A stretch of DNA of 64,000 nt from contig NZ_CACWVY010000002.1 of NCBI RefSeq assembly GCF_902764455.1, forward strand, positions 33,926 to 97,925, written 5' to 3'. A model generated the notes under the pieces. It was not told the origin of the DNA. It did not search any database and saw nothing but the letters and a program-made list of their open reading frames with translations. This document shows positions 15,402 to 24,812 of this stretch, piece by piece. The translations under genes and the position numbers were made by a program. Source of the DNA: an uncultured Methanobrevibacter sp. GTDB lineage: Archaea; Methanobacteriota; Methanobacteria; Methanobacteriales; Methanobacteriaceae. Each line of letters opens with the position of its first letter. The stretch's first letter is position 1.

Positions 15402-16505
15402 TTATCTTTCCAATTCGCCGGAAATGAATTTTTCAACATTTTCATATGCTTCATCATCAGTGTATTGTACTGGAGGGTGTTTCATGGTGTATGAAGAAAT
15501 AGAAGTTAATTGTCCACCAATACCTCTTTCCAAACCAATTTTACAGCATCTTACAGCATCAATAACACATCCTGCAGAGTTTGGAGAGTCTTCAACACTT
15601 AATCTGAGTTCAATGTTCATTGGAACATCCCCAAATGTACGGCCTTCCATCCTGAGGAAGCATAATTTATTATCATTTTGCCATGGGACATAATCACTAG
15701 GACCAATGTGAATATCTCTGTCATCCATTCTTTGAGTTAAAACAGACTGAACCGCTTCGGTTTTAGATTCTTTTTTAGAGTCCAATCTTTCACGATTGAG
15801 CATGTTTAAAAAGTCAGTGTTACCACCAGTATTGATTTGATAGGTTTTATCTAATTTTACACCCCTATCCATGAATAAGCTAGCTAGTGTTCTGTGAGTG
15901 ATAGTAGCACCAATTTGAGCTTTAATATCGTCACCAACAATAGGAATACCTTTTTCTCTGAATTTAGCATCCCATTCATCATCACTTACTATAAATACAG
16001 GCATACAGTTTACATATGCAATTCCTGCATCAAGAGCACATTGAGCATAATATCTTGCGGCCTCTTCAGAACCTACAGGCAAATAGTTTACCAAAATTTC
16101 AGCACCGCTTTGCTTTAAAACGCTTACGACATCAACAGGCTCTGCGTCACTTACAACAAAAGTATATTCATCATCATAATTAGACATGTGGTCAGCAACA
16201 CCATCTAAAACATGTCCCATACTTACTTTAACATCATATTTAGGAATATCCTCTTGGAAAACAGTTGTACAATTAGGTTTTGCAAAAATTGCTTCATCTA
16301 TAGTTTTTCCAACTTTCCTTGCATCAACATCAAAAGCTGCAACAACATCAATATCGCTTGGTTTGTATCCTCCAATTTCCCAATGCATGAGCCCTATTGC
16401 ATCTTCTGGATTTTTACCATCATAATAATGAATTCCTTGAATAAGTGAACTTGCACAGTTACCTATTCCAACAATAGCTATTTTAATTTTCTCCAAATTT
16501 AACAC
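15402..16505 (-). CDS. Inositol-3-phosphate synthase (myo-inositol-1-phosphate synthase)
   Basis: A 367-residue NAD-dependent enzyme that turns glucose 6-phosphate into inositol phosphate, the precursor of the archaetidylinositol lipid head group. The N-terminal Rossmann motif is VGIGNCASSLIQG. Further blocks NYLPVGSEEAARYYAQCA, VGDDIKAQIGATITHR, NTGGNTDFLNM and KSESKTEAV-like KKESKTEAV are family hallmarks, the last pair carrying catalytic lysines. GTG 16505 gives the longest form. TTG 16496, preceded by CTGGTG at a better distance, is a plausible alternative start. It is divergent from the ether-lipid prenyltransferase gene. Confidence 0.93.
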   Translation of the reverse strand: MLNLEKIKIAIVGIGNCASSLIQGIHYYDGKNPEDAIGLMHWEIGGYKPSDIDVVAAFDVDARKVGKTIDEAIFAKPNCTTVFQEDIPKYDVKVSMGHVLDGVADHMSNYDDEYTFVVSDAEPVDVVSVLKQSGAEILVNYLPVGSEEAARYYAQCALDAGIAYVNCMPVFIVSDDEWDAKFREKGIPIVGDDIKAQIGATITHRTLASLFMDRGVKLDKTYQINTGGNTDFLNMLNRERLDSKKESKTEAVQSVLTQRMDDRDIHIGPSDYVPWQNDNKLCFLRMEGRTFGDVPMNIELRLSVEDSPNSAGCVIDAVRCCKIGLERGIGGQLTSISSYTMKHPPVQYTDDEAYENVEKFISGELER

Positions 16506-16648
16506 CAGCTAACAATTTTTATTAGTAATAATTTTAATAAATAAAATACTAATATTATGTTATATAATATACTTTATAAAATTATGCTTTGTATAGTAAT
16601 ACTTTAATAATATTAAAACTTATAGAAAAATGATTTGAGGAAAGTATA

Positions 16649-17491
16649 ATGAATCCATATATTGAAATATTAAGACCAGGAAATGCTCTAATGGGTGCGA
16701 TTATTGTGGTTTTAGTTGCAATAATCGACAGAAGTTTTACTTTACCCACCATACTTGCAATGTTGGCCGTGTTTTTTGAAACTGCCGCTGGAAACGTGAT
16801 TAATGATTATTTCGACTATCAAATTGATTTAATCAACAAGCCGGAAAGGCCAATTCCCTCTGGAAGAATATCATTAAATGCCGGGAAAAACTATGGATAC
16901 CTATTGTTTTTGCTTGGAACAATCTGCGGATTATTAATCAGCTTATTGACAGGCAATTGGATCCCTTTTATCATTGTATTAATTGCCGATGTTGTTCTTT
17001 ACTTATATGCATATAAACTAAAAGCAACTCCATTGATTGGAAATCTTGCAGTAGGATTCATGACAGGTTTCGGTTTCGTATTCGCAGGATTCTCTCTAAA
17101 CAACCCAAATATCATCATGATTTCAATGTATCTGGGTTTCTTTGCATTCGTAATGACAACCGCACGCGAACTTGTAAAGGACATAGAGGATATGGAAGGA
17201 GACAAGGCAGAAGGTGCCAGAACACTGCCTATTCTATATGGAGAAAAAATAACTGCAATATTAGCATCCATACTTATAATTGTTGACTGTGCATTATGCC
17301 CCTTATTATACTACATTAACATTTTCGGTTTTTATTATTTAATGGTAATAGCAGTTGCAGTGATATTATTTATCTACTCAGCAATATTGATTATTAGAAA
17401 TCAGGACAGAACCACAGCGGCCAAGGTTTCAAAATATCTGAAAATTGGAATGCTGATTGCATTTGTAGCATTCATATTTGGATCATTTTAA
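16649..17491 (+). CDS. UbiA-family digeranylgeranylglyceryl phosphate synthase
   Basis: A 280-residue, multi-spanning membrane enzyme. The first aspartate motif is N52-D53-x-x-D56-x-x-x-D60 (NDYFDYQID, then NKPERPIPSGR); the second is ARELVKDIEDMEGDKAEG. The short N-terminus starting MNPYIEILRPGNALMG is typical of archaeal DGGGP synthase, which adds the second geranylgeranyl chain to glycerol-1-phosphate in ether-lipid synthesis. The GAGGAAAG ribosome site supports the start. The divergent neighbour is inositol phosphate synthase, also a lipid gene. Confidence 0.9.
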   Translation: MNPYIEILRPGNALMGAIIVVLVAIIDRSFTLPTILAMLAVFFETAAGNVINDYFDYQIDLINKPERPIPSGRISLNAGKNYGYLLFLLGTICGLLISLLTGNWIPFIIVLIADVVLYLYAYKLKATPLIGNLAVGFMTGFGFVFAGFSLNNPNIIMISMYLGFFAFVMTTARELVKDIEDMEGDKAEGARTLPILYGEKITAILASILIIVDCALCPLLYYINIFGFYYLMVIAVAVILFIYSAILIIRNQDRTTAAKVSKYLKIGMLIAFVAFIFGSF

Positions 17492-17503
17492 GGAGCAGAA
17501 CAA

Positions 17504-19219
17504 ATGAACCTACAAGAACATAAAAGAGATTTAATAGCAATATCTTCATTATTGGCAATTGTTATTGTGATTACATTATTATTGCTTAATATTGATGGAA
17601 AAGTAGGCGTCTATTATGTTCGAGATGTCTTTTTCTATTTAAATAATGCTCTTTTTTATGCAGGATATGATGTAGGACTGGCCAATACAAGAGGACTGTC
17701 ACCCCTAATTCCAATGATAACATCCATATTTTTCAGAATGGGATTCATATCAGACTTTACAATAATTGCTGTAAGCAGCACATTTTACATATTTGCAGCT
17801 CTTGGAATGTATTTTTTATTGAGATTGAGATTCGATGAAGTCTTAAGCTTTACAGGCTCAATGATTTTTTCAACATTTCCTCTAGTAATAGTATGGGTTA
17901 CAAAAGGAATGCTTGATATTCCAGGATTATGCATTGCAATATGGGCAGTTTATTTCATGATGCTGGCCTTTAGAAGAAATACAAAGTATTTTTATGTCGC
18001 ATTTCCACTCATAATATTAGGATTTTTTACAAGATACACCGTTCTACTTATGGTTCCGGTGCTGCTAATACAATTTTTCTTAACTGAAAACCCAATTTCA
18101 TTTATAAAAACCAATATTAAGGACATAGTTATAGGAATAGGAGCAGGAGCCCTCGTTTTTGCTGCGTTCATTGGAACCTACATATATTTAAATATTGGAA
18201 TATTCTTTTTAACACAGGGCTCTGATGTTGCAAGCTCATCCCACAACGCTCTTTATGACATGAGCAACAATGTCTTTTACTACTTTAATAACTTTTTAAT
18301 ATACATAGGAGCTAAAAACTTCATTCCATACTCATTAAAACCCGGTGCATACTTAATAGATACAATGAAATGGGTCGGAGGCCGACCTTCAAAAATATCA
18401 TATACATTTGCGGCAATATCCATAATTGGAATAGTTTTATACCTTACAAAATTATTCAACGCAGAAAATAGAGAGATTATTAGAAATAACTGCAATAAAG
18501 TGAGACTTGCAATATTCATTGTTGGTCTTGCAGTATTTTTCCTGACATTTATGAAAGTTTCAATTGTCCTATCCGTAATAATCATCTCAATTGCACTAGT
18601 TGCACTTTATAGAATACTATCAAAAACAGATATGGATGATTTAACATTTGATTTTATAATGTTCTACTGGTTTGTGGTCAATTTATCATTTATAACCTAT
18701 TATCACATCAATGTAGACAGATATTTCATGCCTGTCCTTCCAACCGTGGCATTTTTCATAGTCTTATCAATGAAAATGATTTTTGATAAATTAAAATCTG
18801 TAAAATATATGGACAAAGTCAGGGTAATTGTACCAATCGGACTGGTTTGCCTGATACTAATATGCAGTGGAGTATATGCCATGTCAAACTCCCCTCACAG
18901 CTTTGACAATAATATGCATCCGAACTTTGAAACTGCAGCCCTTGAAGAAAAAACCGTCGGAGGATGGTTAATGGAACATGACCCACAATACATGAATAAA
19001 ACAATCTGGGCAGATAGAGGAGGAGACATGTCATTCATATTGAGAACGGAAATTCCGTCATATGAAAAAGAGTCAAATGCTACAAATTTTACTGAGAAAA
19101 TGATAAACGAAAATGTAACTTACTTTATTGCAAAAGACAATAAAACCATTGCAGAACCATATAATCTGATATACAAAAATGGAGAAGTTCACCTATACTA
19201 TTATAAAAACGACAAATAA
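17504..19219 (+). CDS. GT39/ArnT-like multi-spanning glycosyltransferase
   Basis: A 571-residue protein with about 11-13 hydrophobic segments and a soluble C-terminal tail. After the first membrane segment, YYVRDVFFYLNNALFYAG has the acidic loop position typical of the GT-C fold (PMT/ArnT), where an aspartate acts in transfer from a lipid-linked sugar. The C-terminal outside domain is hydrophilic and contains three N-glycosylation-type NxT sites. It starts 12 nt after the UbiA-type gene behind AAGGAGC, so the two are probably one transcript. Donor and acceptor are unknown; a role in glycolipids or surface glycoproteins is inferred. Confidence 0.75.
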   Translation: MNLQEHKRDLIAISSLLAIVIVITLLLLNIDGKVGVYYVRDVFFYLNNALFYAGYDVGLANTRGLSPLIPMITSIFFRMGFISDFTIIAVSSTFYIFAALGMYFLLRLRFDEVLSFTGSMIFSTFPLVIVWVTKGMLDIPGLCIAIWAVYFMMLAFRRNTKYFYVAFPLIILGFFTRYTVLLMVPVLLIQFFLTENPISFIKTNIKDIVIGIGAGALVFAAFIGTYIYLNIGIFFLTQGSDVASSSHNALYDMSNNVFYYFNNFLIYIGAKNFIPYSLKPGAYLIDTMKWVGGRPSKISYTFAAISIIGIVLYLTKLFNAENREIIRNNCNKVRLAIFIVGLAVFFLTFMKVSIVLSVIIISIALVALYRILSKTDMDDLTFDFIMFYWFVVNLSFITYYHINVDRYFMPVLPTVAFFIVLSMKMIFDKLKSVKYMDKVRVIVPIGLVCLILICSGVYAMSNSPHSFDNNMHPNFETAALEEKTVGGWLMEHDPQYMNKTIWADRGGDMSFILRTEIPSYEKESNATNFTEKMINENVTYFIAKDNKTIAEPYNLIYKNGEVHLYYYKNDK

Positions 19220-19388
19220 TCCAATAATATTTCATGAAAAATCCCAATAATATTAAATATTAAGTTAATTTAAGCAAGATAATGATTGAAAAAATTATTA
19301 AATTCATCTCAAAATTACATTAAGATTAGAAACATATATAATAAAAAACATAAAAATGTAATATCATAAAGGAATTAAAGAGGATAAT

Positions 19389-20945
19389 ATGAAAGTTGTA
19401 TGCTGTAAGAACTGTGGTGCCAAGTACCAACTCGATGATAATGATGACATATCCACATTCGAGTGTTCTACATGTGCAGGTGACTTAGAATATTTGGAAG
19501 AATATTCCGATGATGAAAGTAACTCCCGTTCCTCATTTATTAACACATTCAAATATGATAATTCACAAATCGTTCAATGTGAAGACTGTGGATTAAAATT
19601 TAAAATTAAAAGTAGCGACAGCATACTTGATTATGAATGTGATAGCTGCGGAGGTTCTTTAAGATATCTTGATGAAGAAATGAATAAAGAACTTGACAAC
19701 TATATTGAAGAGAGACGAAAAGAAGTTAGCTACATCAAACAAGAATCAGAACCAATGCCTGAGGAACCAATCATTGAAGAACAAACAAAAGATAGTCCAC
19801 GCTCTTTTAAATCAATTACTGGCAGAATAGAAAATTTCTTCTCAGAAGAGAATATGCGAGAAATAGCTAATTTTGAAAAAAGAGAAGAAGAGCTTAACTT
19901 CGAAGAAGAATCACCATCTAAAACTGCTAGAACAACAATTCCTGAAAATGTGTTATCAAAATTTGGAAAGGAATTCGCACTTCCAAAAACTAATGATTAC
20001 ACAATCTTGAAAAATTTCCTTAAAGATGAATTCTTTAAAGGAATGAAAGAATATTATCCAGATAATACTAATGAAAAACCTAGTGAAAGATCAGTGGGAA
20101 GTTTCTTTGAAAGACTTAAAATACCTGAACCGGATGAAAAAACCGGTGAAATTTCAGGTTCCCTCTTTGACCCTGAAAATAATGATTTTAGTTTTTCAAA
20201 CATGGATACAAATACCATAGTACTTCTTATTGGAGCAGTGATTTTTATTTTAAGTATTATTGAGATATTATTAATTAACAGCGGTATTGGAATCGTTGCT
20301 CTATTAATTGGCGTAATTATCTTATGTTATGGACTTTACAAAACAAGAGATGTAAAAGAAACTGAAAAAAGAACCAGAATTATCAGAGAACACTTACTGA
20401 CATTACCTGATGATTACTATGTATTTTACAATGTAAAAACTCCAACATCAAAATCCAGTATAAACCATTTAGTTGTAGGTCCAACTGGAATTTATGCTCT
20501 TTTATCACAAAAATACAATCCTAAACTCAGATTAGAATCCGAAAATGAAAATCTAAACTTAATCGGATCAAGCGATTTGGATGAAGATAAAATTGAAGAG
20601 TTCCACGACGATGATGAAAACGTCAAAAAATTCAGATATACCACTAAACAGGCTAAGTTCTCACAAGACAACAAAATCAAACAAAAAGCTTTAAGTTTAG
20701 GAGAAGATTTAATTAATTTCCTCAATGAAAATAACATTAAAAATTGCTTTGTTGAACCTCTTGTAGGTTTTATAAACAATGAAGTTGTTGTAATCAATCT
20801 GCCATTGACAGATGAAGACCTGTTTATTGAAGAATTATTAAATCAAATACAAACCAGTACAATTAAATTAGACTCTGAAACAATTGACAAATGTGCTGTT
20901 TTAATTAACAACTATTCTGCAGATTGTTCTTCAGAAATAATTTAA
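19389..20945 (+). CDS. Double zinc-ribbon membrane protein with NERD-like domain
   Basis: A 518-residue protein. Two CxxC-x(16-18)-CxxC zinc ribbons occupy about residues 5-30 and 58-85. A long acidic, probably disordered linker follows to about 270. Two adjacent membrane helices come next (IVLLIGAVIFILSIIEILLI and GIVALLIGVIILCYGLY), then a C-terminal region with DDYYVFYNVKTPTSKSSINHLVVGPTGIYAL, the pattern of the NERD (nuclease-related) domain. The usual NERD catalytic follow-up (GxW/Q-x-K) is not clear: QKYNPKLR stands in its place. The final 60 residues are probably helical. Function is unknown. Confidence 0.65.
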   Translation: MKVVCCKNCGAKYQLDDNDDISTFECSTCAGDLEYLEEYSDDESNSRSSFINTFKYDNSQIVQCEDCGLKFKIKSSDSILDYECDSCGGSLRYLDEEMNKELDNYIEERRKEVSYIKQESEPMPEEPIIEEQTKDSPRSFKSITGRIENFFSEENMREIANFEKREEELNFEEESPSKTARTTIPENVLSKFGKEFALPKTNDYTILKNFLKDEFFKGMKEYYPDNTNEKPSERSVGSFFERLKIPEPDEKTGEISGSLFDPENNDFSFSNMDTNTIVLLIGAVIFILSIIEILLINSGIGIVALLIGVIILCYGLYKTRDVKETEKRTRIIREHLLTLPDDYYVFYNVKTPTSKSSINHLVVGPTGIYALLSQKYNPKLRLESENENLNLIGSSDLDEDKIEEFHDDDENVKKFRYTTKQAKFSQDNKIKQKALSLGEDLINFLNENNIKNCFVEPLVGFINNEVVVINLPLTDEDLFIEELLNQIQTSTIKLDSETIDKCAVLINNYSADCSSEII

Positions 20946-20954
20946 TTTCTTTTT

Positions 20955-22001
20955 TTATTTTAACATTTCAAATTTAATTAAGGCATCTTTAGGAATGTCA
21001 TTATCTGCAATTCTGCCAACTACATCATCAGCATAAATAGGCGCAATACCTATACCTGGGCGCTTAAATGTAATATCTGCCTCAGTTATAGTATCACCTT
21101 TCTTAATATCATTTTTTGCAACAATAGATTTTCGATATTCCTTACGGGCATAAGACTCACAAATCAATGGCTGCTTATTTTTACGACCACTGATTTTTGA
21201 TAAAAAGAGAGCATTTCTTTTAAATCTAATAACATCATCGCCGTCCATCGCATAACATGAATCCACGCCATTCAATTTTTTATCAAAAGTGAAATGCTTT
21301 TCCAAAACATTTGCTCCATAATTGTATGCAGTTGTCAAAATCAGCATGTCATCATCAGGTTTTGTGTGATCAGAATATCCTACTTCATATTCAGGGAAAT
21401 TTTCAATCAAATCCTTTATCATCAGCAGATTAGCATCTTCATAACTAGTAGGGAAAGACATTATTGAATGCATTATTACAATATCAACTGTAGAAACATC
21501 TTCAATGGCTTTGATAGCATTTTTAATTTCCATTAAGGTTGCTGCACCAGTTGAAAGCAATATCGGTTTATTCTTGCTTGCAACATGTTTAATGAATGGA
21601 ATATTATTAATGTCTGATGAAGCAATTTGATAAACGTCCAAAAATTCATCCAGATAATCAACAGATTCAAAATCAAGAGGAGTTGATAAAAAAGTCATTC
21701 CGATGCTTCGACAATGCTCCGCCAACTGCTTGAATTCACCAACACCAAATTTATCAAGATTTTTTAAAGAATCGAAATAATCCATTGAGAGACCCAATTC
21801 ATCAAGTGCAGAGCTATCTCTTGAAAGAACATTTTCAGCTTTGAATGACTGAAACATTACTGCATCCACACCGCATGATTGTGCTTCGTCAATTAAAAAT
21901 TTAGCAGCTTCAATATCTGCTATTTCTTCCTGCTTGGCAAATTCATAATATGCAAGACTTATATCGGCTATAATAAATGGCTTTTTATTAAATACTAACA
22001 T
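20955..22001 (-). CDS. neuB: NeuB-family N-acylneuraminate/pseudaminate synthase
   Basis: A 348-residue TIM barrel plus C-terminal SAF (antifreeze-like) domain. It condenses PEP with an N-acetylated hexose to make a nine-carbon acid sugar. Seen are FKAENVLS, STPLDFESVDYLDEF, KIASSDINN-like QIASSDINNIPFIKHVA, LSTGAATLMEI, VGYSDHTKPDDD and NVLEKHFTFDK. The C-terminal part RKSIVAKNDIKKGDTITEADITFKRPG is the SAF substrate lid. The exact sugar (sialic, legionaminic or pseudaminic acid) cannot be fixed from the sequence alone. Four nt separate it from the cytidylyltransferase fusion upstream, so they form an operon for a surface sugar. Confidence 0.9.
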   Translation of the reverse strand: MLVFNKKPFIIADISLAYYEFAKQEEIADIEAAKFLIDEAQSCGVDAVMFQSFKAENVLSRDSSALDELGLSMDYFDSLKNLDKFGVGEFKQLAEHCRSIGMTFLSTPLDFESVDYLDEFLDVYQIASSDINNIPFIKHVASKNKPILLSTGAATLMEIKNAIKAIEDVSTVDIVIMHSIMSFPTSYEDANLLMIKDLIENFPEYEVGYSDHTKPDDDMLILTTAYNYGANVLEKHFTFDKKLNGVDSCYAMDGDDVIRFKRNALFLSKISGRKNKQPLICESYARKEYRKSIVAKNDIKKGDTITEADITFKRPGIGIAPIYADDVVGRIADNDIPKDALIKFEMLK

Positions 22002-22005
22002 GATT

Positions 22006-23673
22006 TTACCTTAGTCTGTTTTGGAATTTCCTATACTCATATTCAACAACGGCAAGCATATTTTCAAATCCGTATCTCAACTCAACGTTTAACATTCTCT
22101 TATTCAATTCAAGTCTCCACTCATAGTTATTGACAAGATTAATAAACTTCTCAACAATTTCCTGACTTTCAACATCATTACCCAAACCCAAATTTATAAA
22201 TCCTTTTTCAGGATTGACAAATGTATGAGACAATTCACGCTCGTTTTGACATAAGCAGATTGTCGGAACACCCAAAGAACAGATTTCATAAACGGATTTA
22301 TCTGAAGATGTGAAAACAAGATCAGCCCTGAATATGAATTCACTGACATTGGAAACATTCCTGTAAAATTGAATTAAAGGATTTGATTCATATTTGGCTA
22401 TTAAATCCTCCAAACGATTATTGCCCAAACCTACAATAACATCGATTCTGCCTTCAAAGTTTGTAGTTAAAATCGCATCGATTACCTTTTCTGTAAAATT
22501 ATTGCTATCAACATTACCAAAATTAACTAAAACCCTATTAACCTCATTAGTTATTATTTTGGACTGCTGATAATAGAATTCATCATTTAAAATGAAATAT
22601 CTGCTGCCCTGAAATACATTTTTCTCTTCAGAAGCATGTTCATACAAATCGTCAAATACAACATCCGCAATACCGCTGCCAAAACCAATGTCTTCAAAAT
22701 TAACTACAAAATAACCGTCTGTTTTTAAAGAAGATATGTATTCACCAGAGGTATCCAATATATCATTAATTATTATATTAGGACCATATTGATTAAAAAT
22801 TTCAAACAACTCTTCAAAATCTTCATATGTCCTGTAAGAATAATTGAATTTATCAAGAATATCAACGCCCAGCGGATAATGTTCGTCGATTAAAAATAAA
22901 ACTTCATGGAACACAAGCTTTGAAGCTATTGTTACGCACCTGCTGAGATGACTTGTTCCAATTTCATCATTGGCATTAACAACGATGGCTATTTTTTTCT
23001 TTTTGAGATAGTTTTCAGCAAGCCACCAATCTTCATACTCTTCAATACTGACACTTTCTTCACGTGAAACTTCAACAATGTCTATATTGGTACCTAAACG
23101 GGAATTTTCCTTGACAAACGATCTTCTGGTAGCTAAAATAGCACCAGTTTCCCTGAATGATTTTGGCAGGTCAACTTTTGCGACCCTGTCAATGTAATTA
23201 GGGAAATATCTATGATTATTCTCATCATATCCCCAACTTAAGTGTCTGTCGTCAACAACGGAAATTACACTGTCAATACTGAAATCTTCAAATTTTTCAA
23301 TCACTGCATCCAAAGATTTAGTTTTGACTAATGGAGAAGTAGGTTGAAGAGTTATTACAATATCATATTCATCAAAAGCTAATTTTTCTTTTTGAATCAT
23401 TGCATCATGAATAACAGGATCAAGCAGGACATTATCTGTAGACAATTCTTCAGAACGCCTAACAACACTGGCTCCAAACTTTTCAGCTATCAATGCAATT
23501 TGAGAATCATCAGTAGTTACTACCACATCATCAACATATTGAGAAGATTTGGCAACATCTATAGCATAAGTAATGAGGGGTTTGCCGTGAAGCAGTCTCA
23601 AATTTTTACGAGGAATGCCTTTTGAACCTCCTCTTGCGGGAATAACTACTAAAATCATATTATTATTAAACAT
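22006..23673 (-). CDS. Fusion of acylneuraminate cytidylyltransferase (NeuA) and PseG-like glycosyltransferase/hydrolase
   Basis: A protein of about 555 residues. The N-terminal 225 residues are a CMP-acylneuraminate synthetase: VVIPARGGSKGIPRKNLR, the CTP-binding loop, then VVTTDDSQIA, TLQPTSPL and FRETGAILATR. From about 235 the sequence (KIAIVVNANDEIGTSHLSRC, IIINDILDTSGEY, RVLVNFGNVDSNN, LGVPTICLCQNERE) is the GT-B fold of PseG/SpsG, the UDP-sugar hydrolase that makes the precursor sugar. One polypeptide therefore joins the hydrolysis and activation steps around the neighbouring NeuB. The start is set at ATG 23673, behind AAAGGGG, not at the upstream TTG 23694. Confidence 0.88.
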   Translation of the reverse strand: MFNNNMILVVIPARGGSKGIPRKNLRLLHGKPLITYAIDVAKSSQYVDDVVVTTDDSQIALIAEKFGASVVRRSEELSTDNVLLDPVIHDAMIQKEKLAFDEYDIVITLQPTSPLVKTKSLDAVIEKFEDFSIDSVISVVDDRHLSWGYDENNHRYFPNYIDRVAKVDLPKSFRETGAILATRRSFVKENSRLGTNIDIVEVSREESVSIEEYEDWWLAENYLKKKKIAIVVNANDEIGTSHLSRCVTIASKLVFHEVLFLIDEHYPLGVDILDKFNYSYRTYEDFEELFEIFNQYGPNIIINDILDTSGEYISSLKTDGYFVVNFEDIGFGSGIADVVFDDLYEHASEEKNVFQGSRYFILNDEFYYQQSKIITNEVNRVLVNFGNVDSNNFTEKVIDAILTTNFEGRIDVIVGLGNNRLEDLIAKYESNPLIQFYRNVSNVSEFIFRADLVFTSSDKSVYEICSLGVPTICLCQNERELSHTFVNPEKGFINLGLGNDVESQEIVEKFINLVNNYEWRLELNKRMLNVELRYGFENMLAVVEYEYRKFQNRLR

Positions 23674-23758
23674 GTGCGTCCCCTTTAAATACAATAAAAT
23701 ATTAATTAATATAGTACTAAATATATTTATAATATAATATTAAATCTTCGGTGTTAAT

Positions 23759-24811
23759 ATGAATATGAAAAATATGTCTGAAAAGTTAATAGGAAAAATT
23801 AATGAATTAGCTACACCCGTTAAAATAATGCACGTGTGTGGTTCCCATGAACACACTATAATGGAAAATGGAATCAGAAGCCTGCTTCCTGACGATGTGG
23901 AAATTATTGCAGGTCCAGGATGTCCGGTTTGTGTTGTGCCATCACGTGAAATTGATGAAGCATTAGAACTTATTGATAAAGGCGTGACAATAACCACCTT
24001 CGGAGATATGCTGAGAGTACCAGGATCTGAAAGATCACTTGCAGATGCTAAAGCAGAAGGAGGAGACGTAAGAGTAGTTTATGGAATAAACAGAGCTATT
24101 GAAATAGCTGAAAAAGAAGACAATGATGTTGCATTCATATCTGCAGGCTTTGAAACAACCGCACCTACAACCGCAGCGGAATTATTAAGTACCCCTCCTG
24201 AAAACTTCTCAGTGCTTTCATGTCACAGACTAATACCTCCTGCAATTGATTTTCTAATCAACTCAGGAGAAACCAGCTTAAATGCATTAATCCAGCCAGG
24301 ACACGTATGTACAATTATTGGAACAAAACCTTTCGAATACTTCTCAACTGACTTTGGAATTCCACAGGCAGTAGCAGGATTTAACCCACTTGACATTTTA
24401 ATGTCAGTTTACATGATTTTAAGACAAATTCACAATGAAACACCGAAAATTGAAAATGAATACAAAAGAGCAGTTCGTGAAGAAGGAAATGTTGTAGCTC
24501 AAGAGATGATGGAACAGGTATTTGATGTAACCTCAAGAGAATGGAGAGGATTTCCTAAAATACCAAATTCAATCTTAGAAATTAAAGATGAGTTCAGCGA
24601 GTTCAATGCAAGGGAAAAATATGACATCGAAGTAAAAGACGTTAATGAAGCCCCTAAAGGATGTATTTGCGGACCAATTTTAAGAGGCCTTGCAAGACCT
24701 GAAGACTGCAAACTCTTTAGAAAAGCATGCAATCCACTACATCCTATCGGAGCATGTATGGTAAGTAAAGAAGGAACCTGTAACATCGCACACAGATATT
24801 CAAGAGGATAA
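23759..24811 (+). CDS. hypD: Hydrogenase maturation protein HypD
   Basis: A 350-residue Fe-S protein that assembles the Fe(CN)2CO centre of [NiFe]-hydrogenases together with HypC and HypE. Conserved blocks are HVCGSHEHTI (with the catalytic cysteine and histidines), GPGCPVCVVP, TFGDMLRVPGS, SAGFETTAP, LQPGHVCTI-like IQPGHVCTIIGTKPFE and the C-terminal four-cysteine cluster region (GCICGPILRGLARPEDCKLF...CNPLHPIGACMVS). A methanogen using Frh, Mvh and Eha/Ehb hydrogenases needs it. It starts 64 nt from the divergent sugar operon, and the phosphatase gene begins 1 nt after its stop. Confidence 0.97.
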   Translation: MNMKNMSEKLIGKINELATPVKIMHVCGSHEHTIMENGIRSLLPDDVEIIAGPGCPVCVVPSREIDEALELIDKGVTITTFGDMLRVPGSERSLADAKAEGGDVRVVYGINRAIEIAEKEDNDVAFISAGFETTAPTTAAELLSTPPENFSVLSCHRLIPPAIDFLINSGETSLNALIQPGHVCTIIGTKPFEYFSTDFGIPQAVAGFNPLDILMSVYMILRQIHNETPKIENEYKRAVREEGNVVAQEMMEQVFDVTSREWRGFPKIPNSILEIKDEFSEFNAREKYDIEVKDVNEAPKGCICGPILRGLARPEDCKLFRKACNPLHPIGACMVSKEGTCNIAHRYSRG

Positions 24812-24812
24812 T

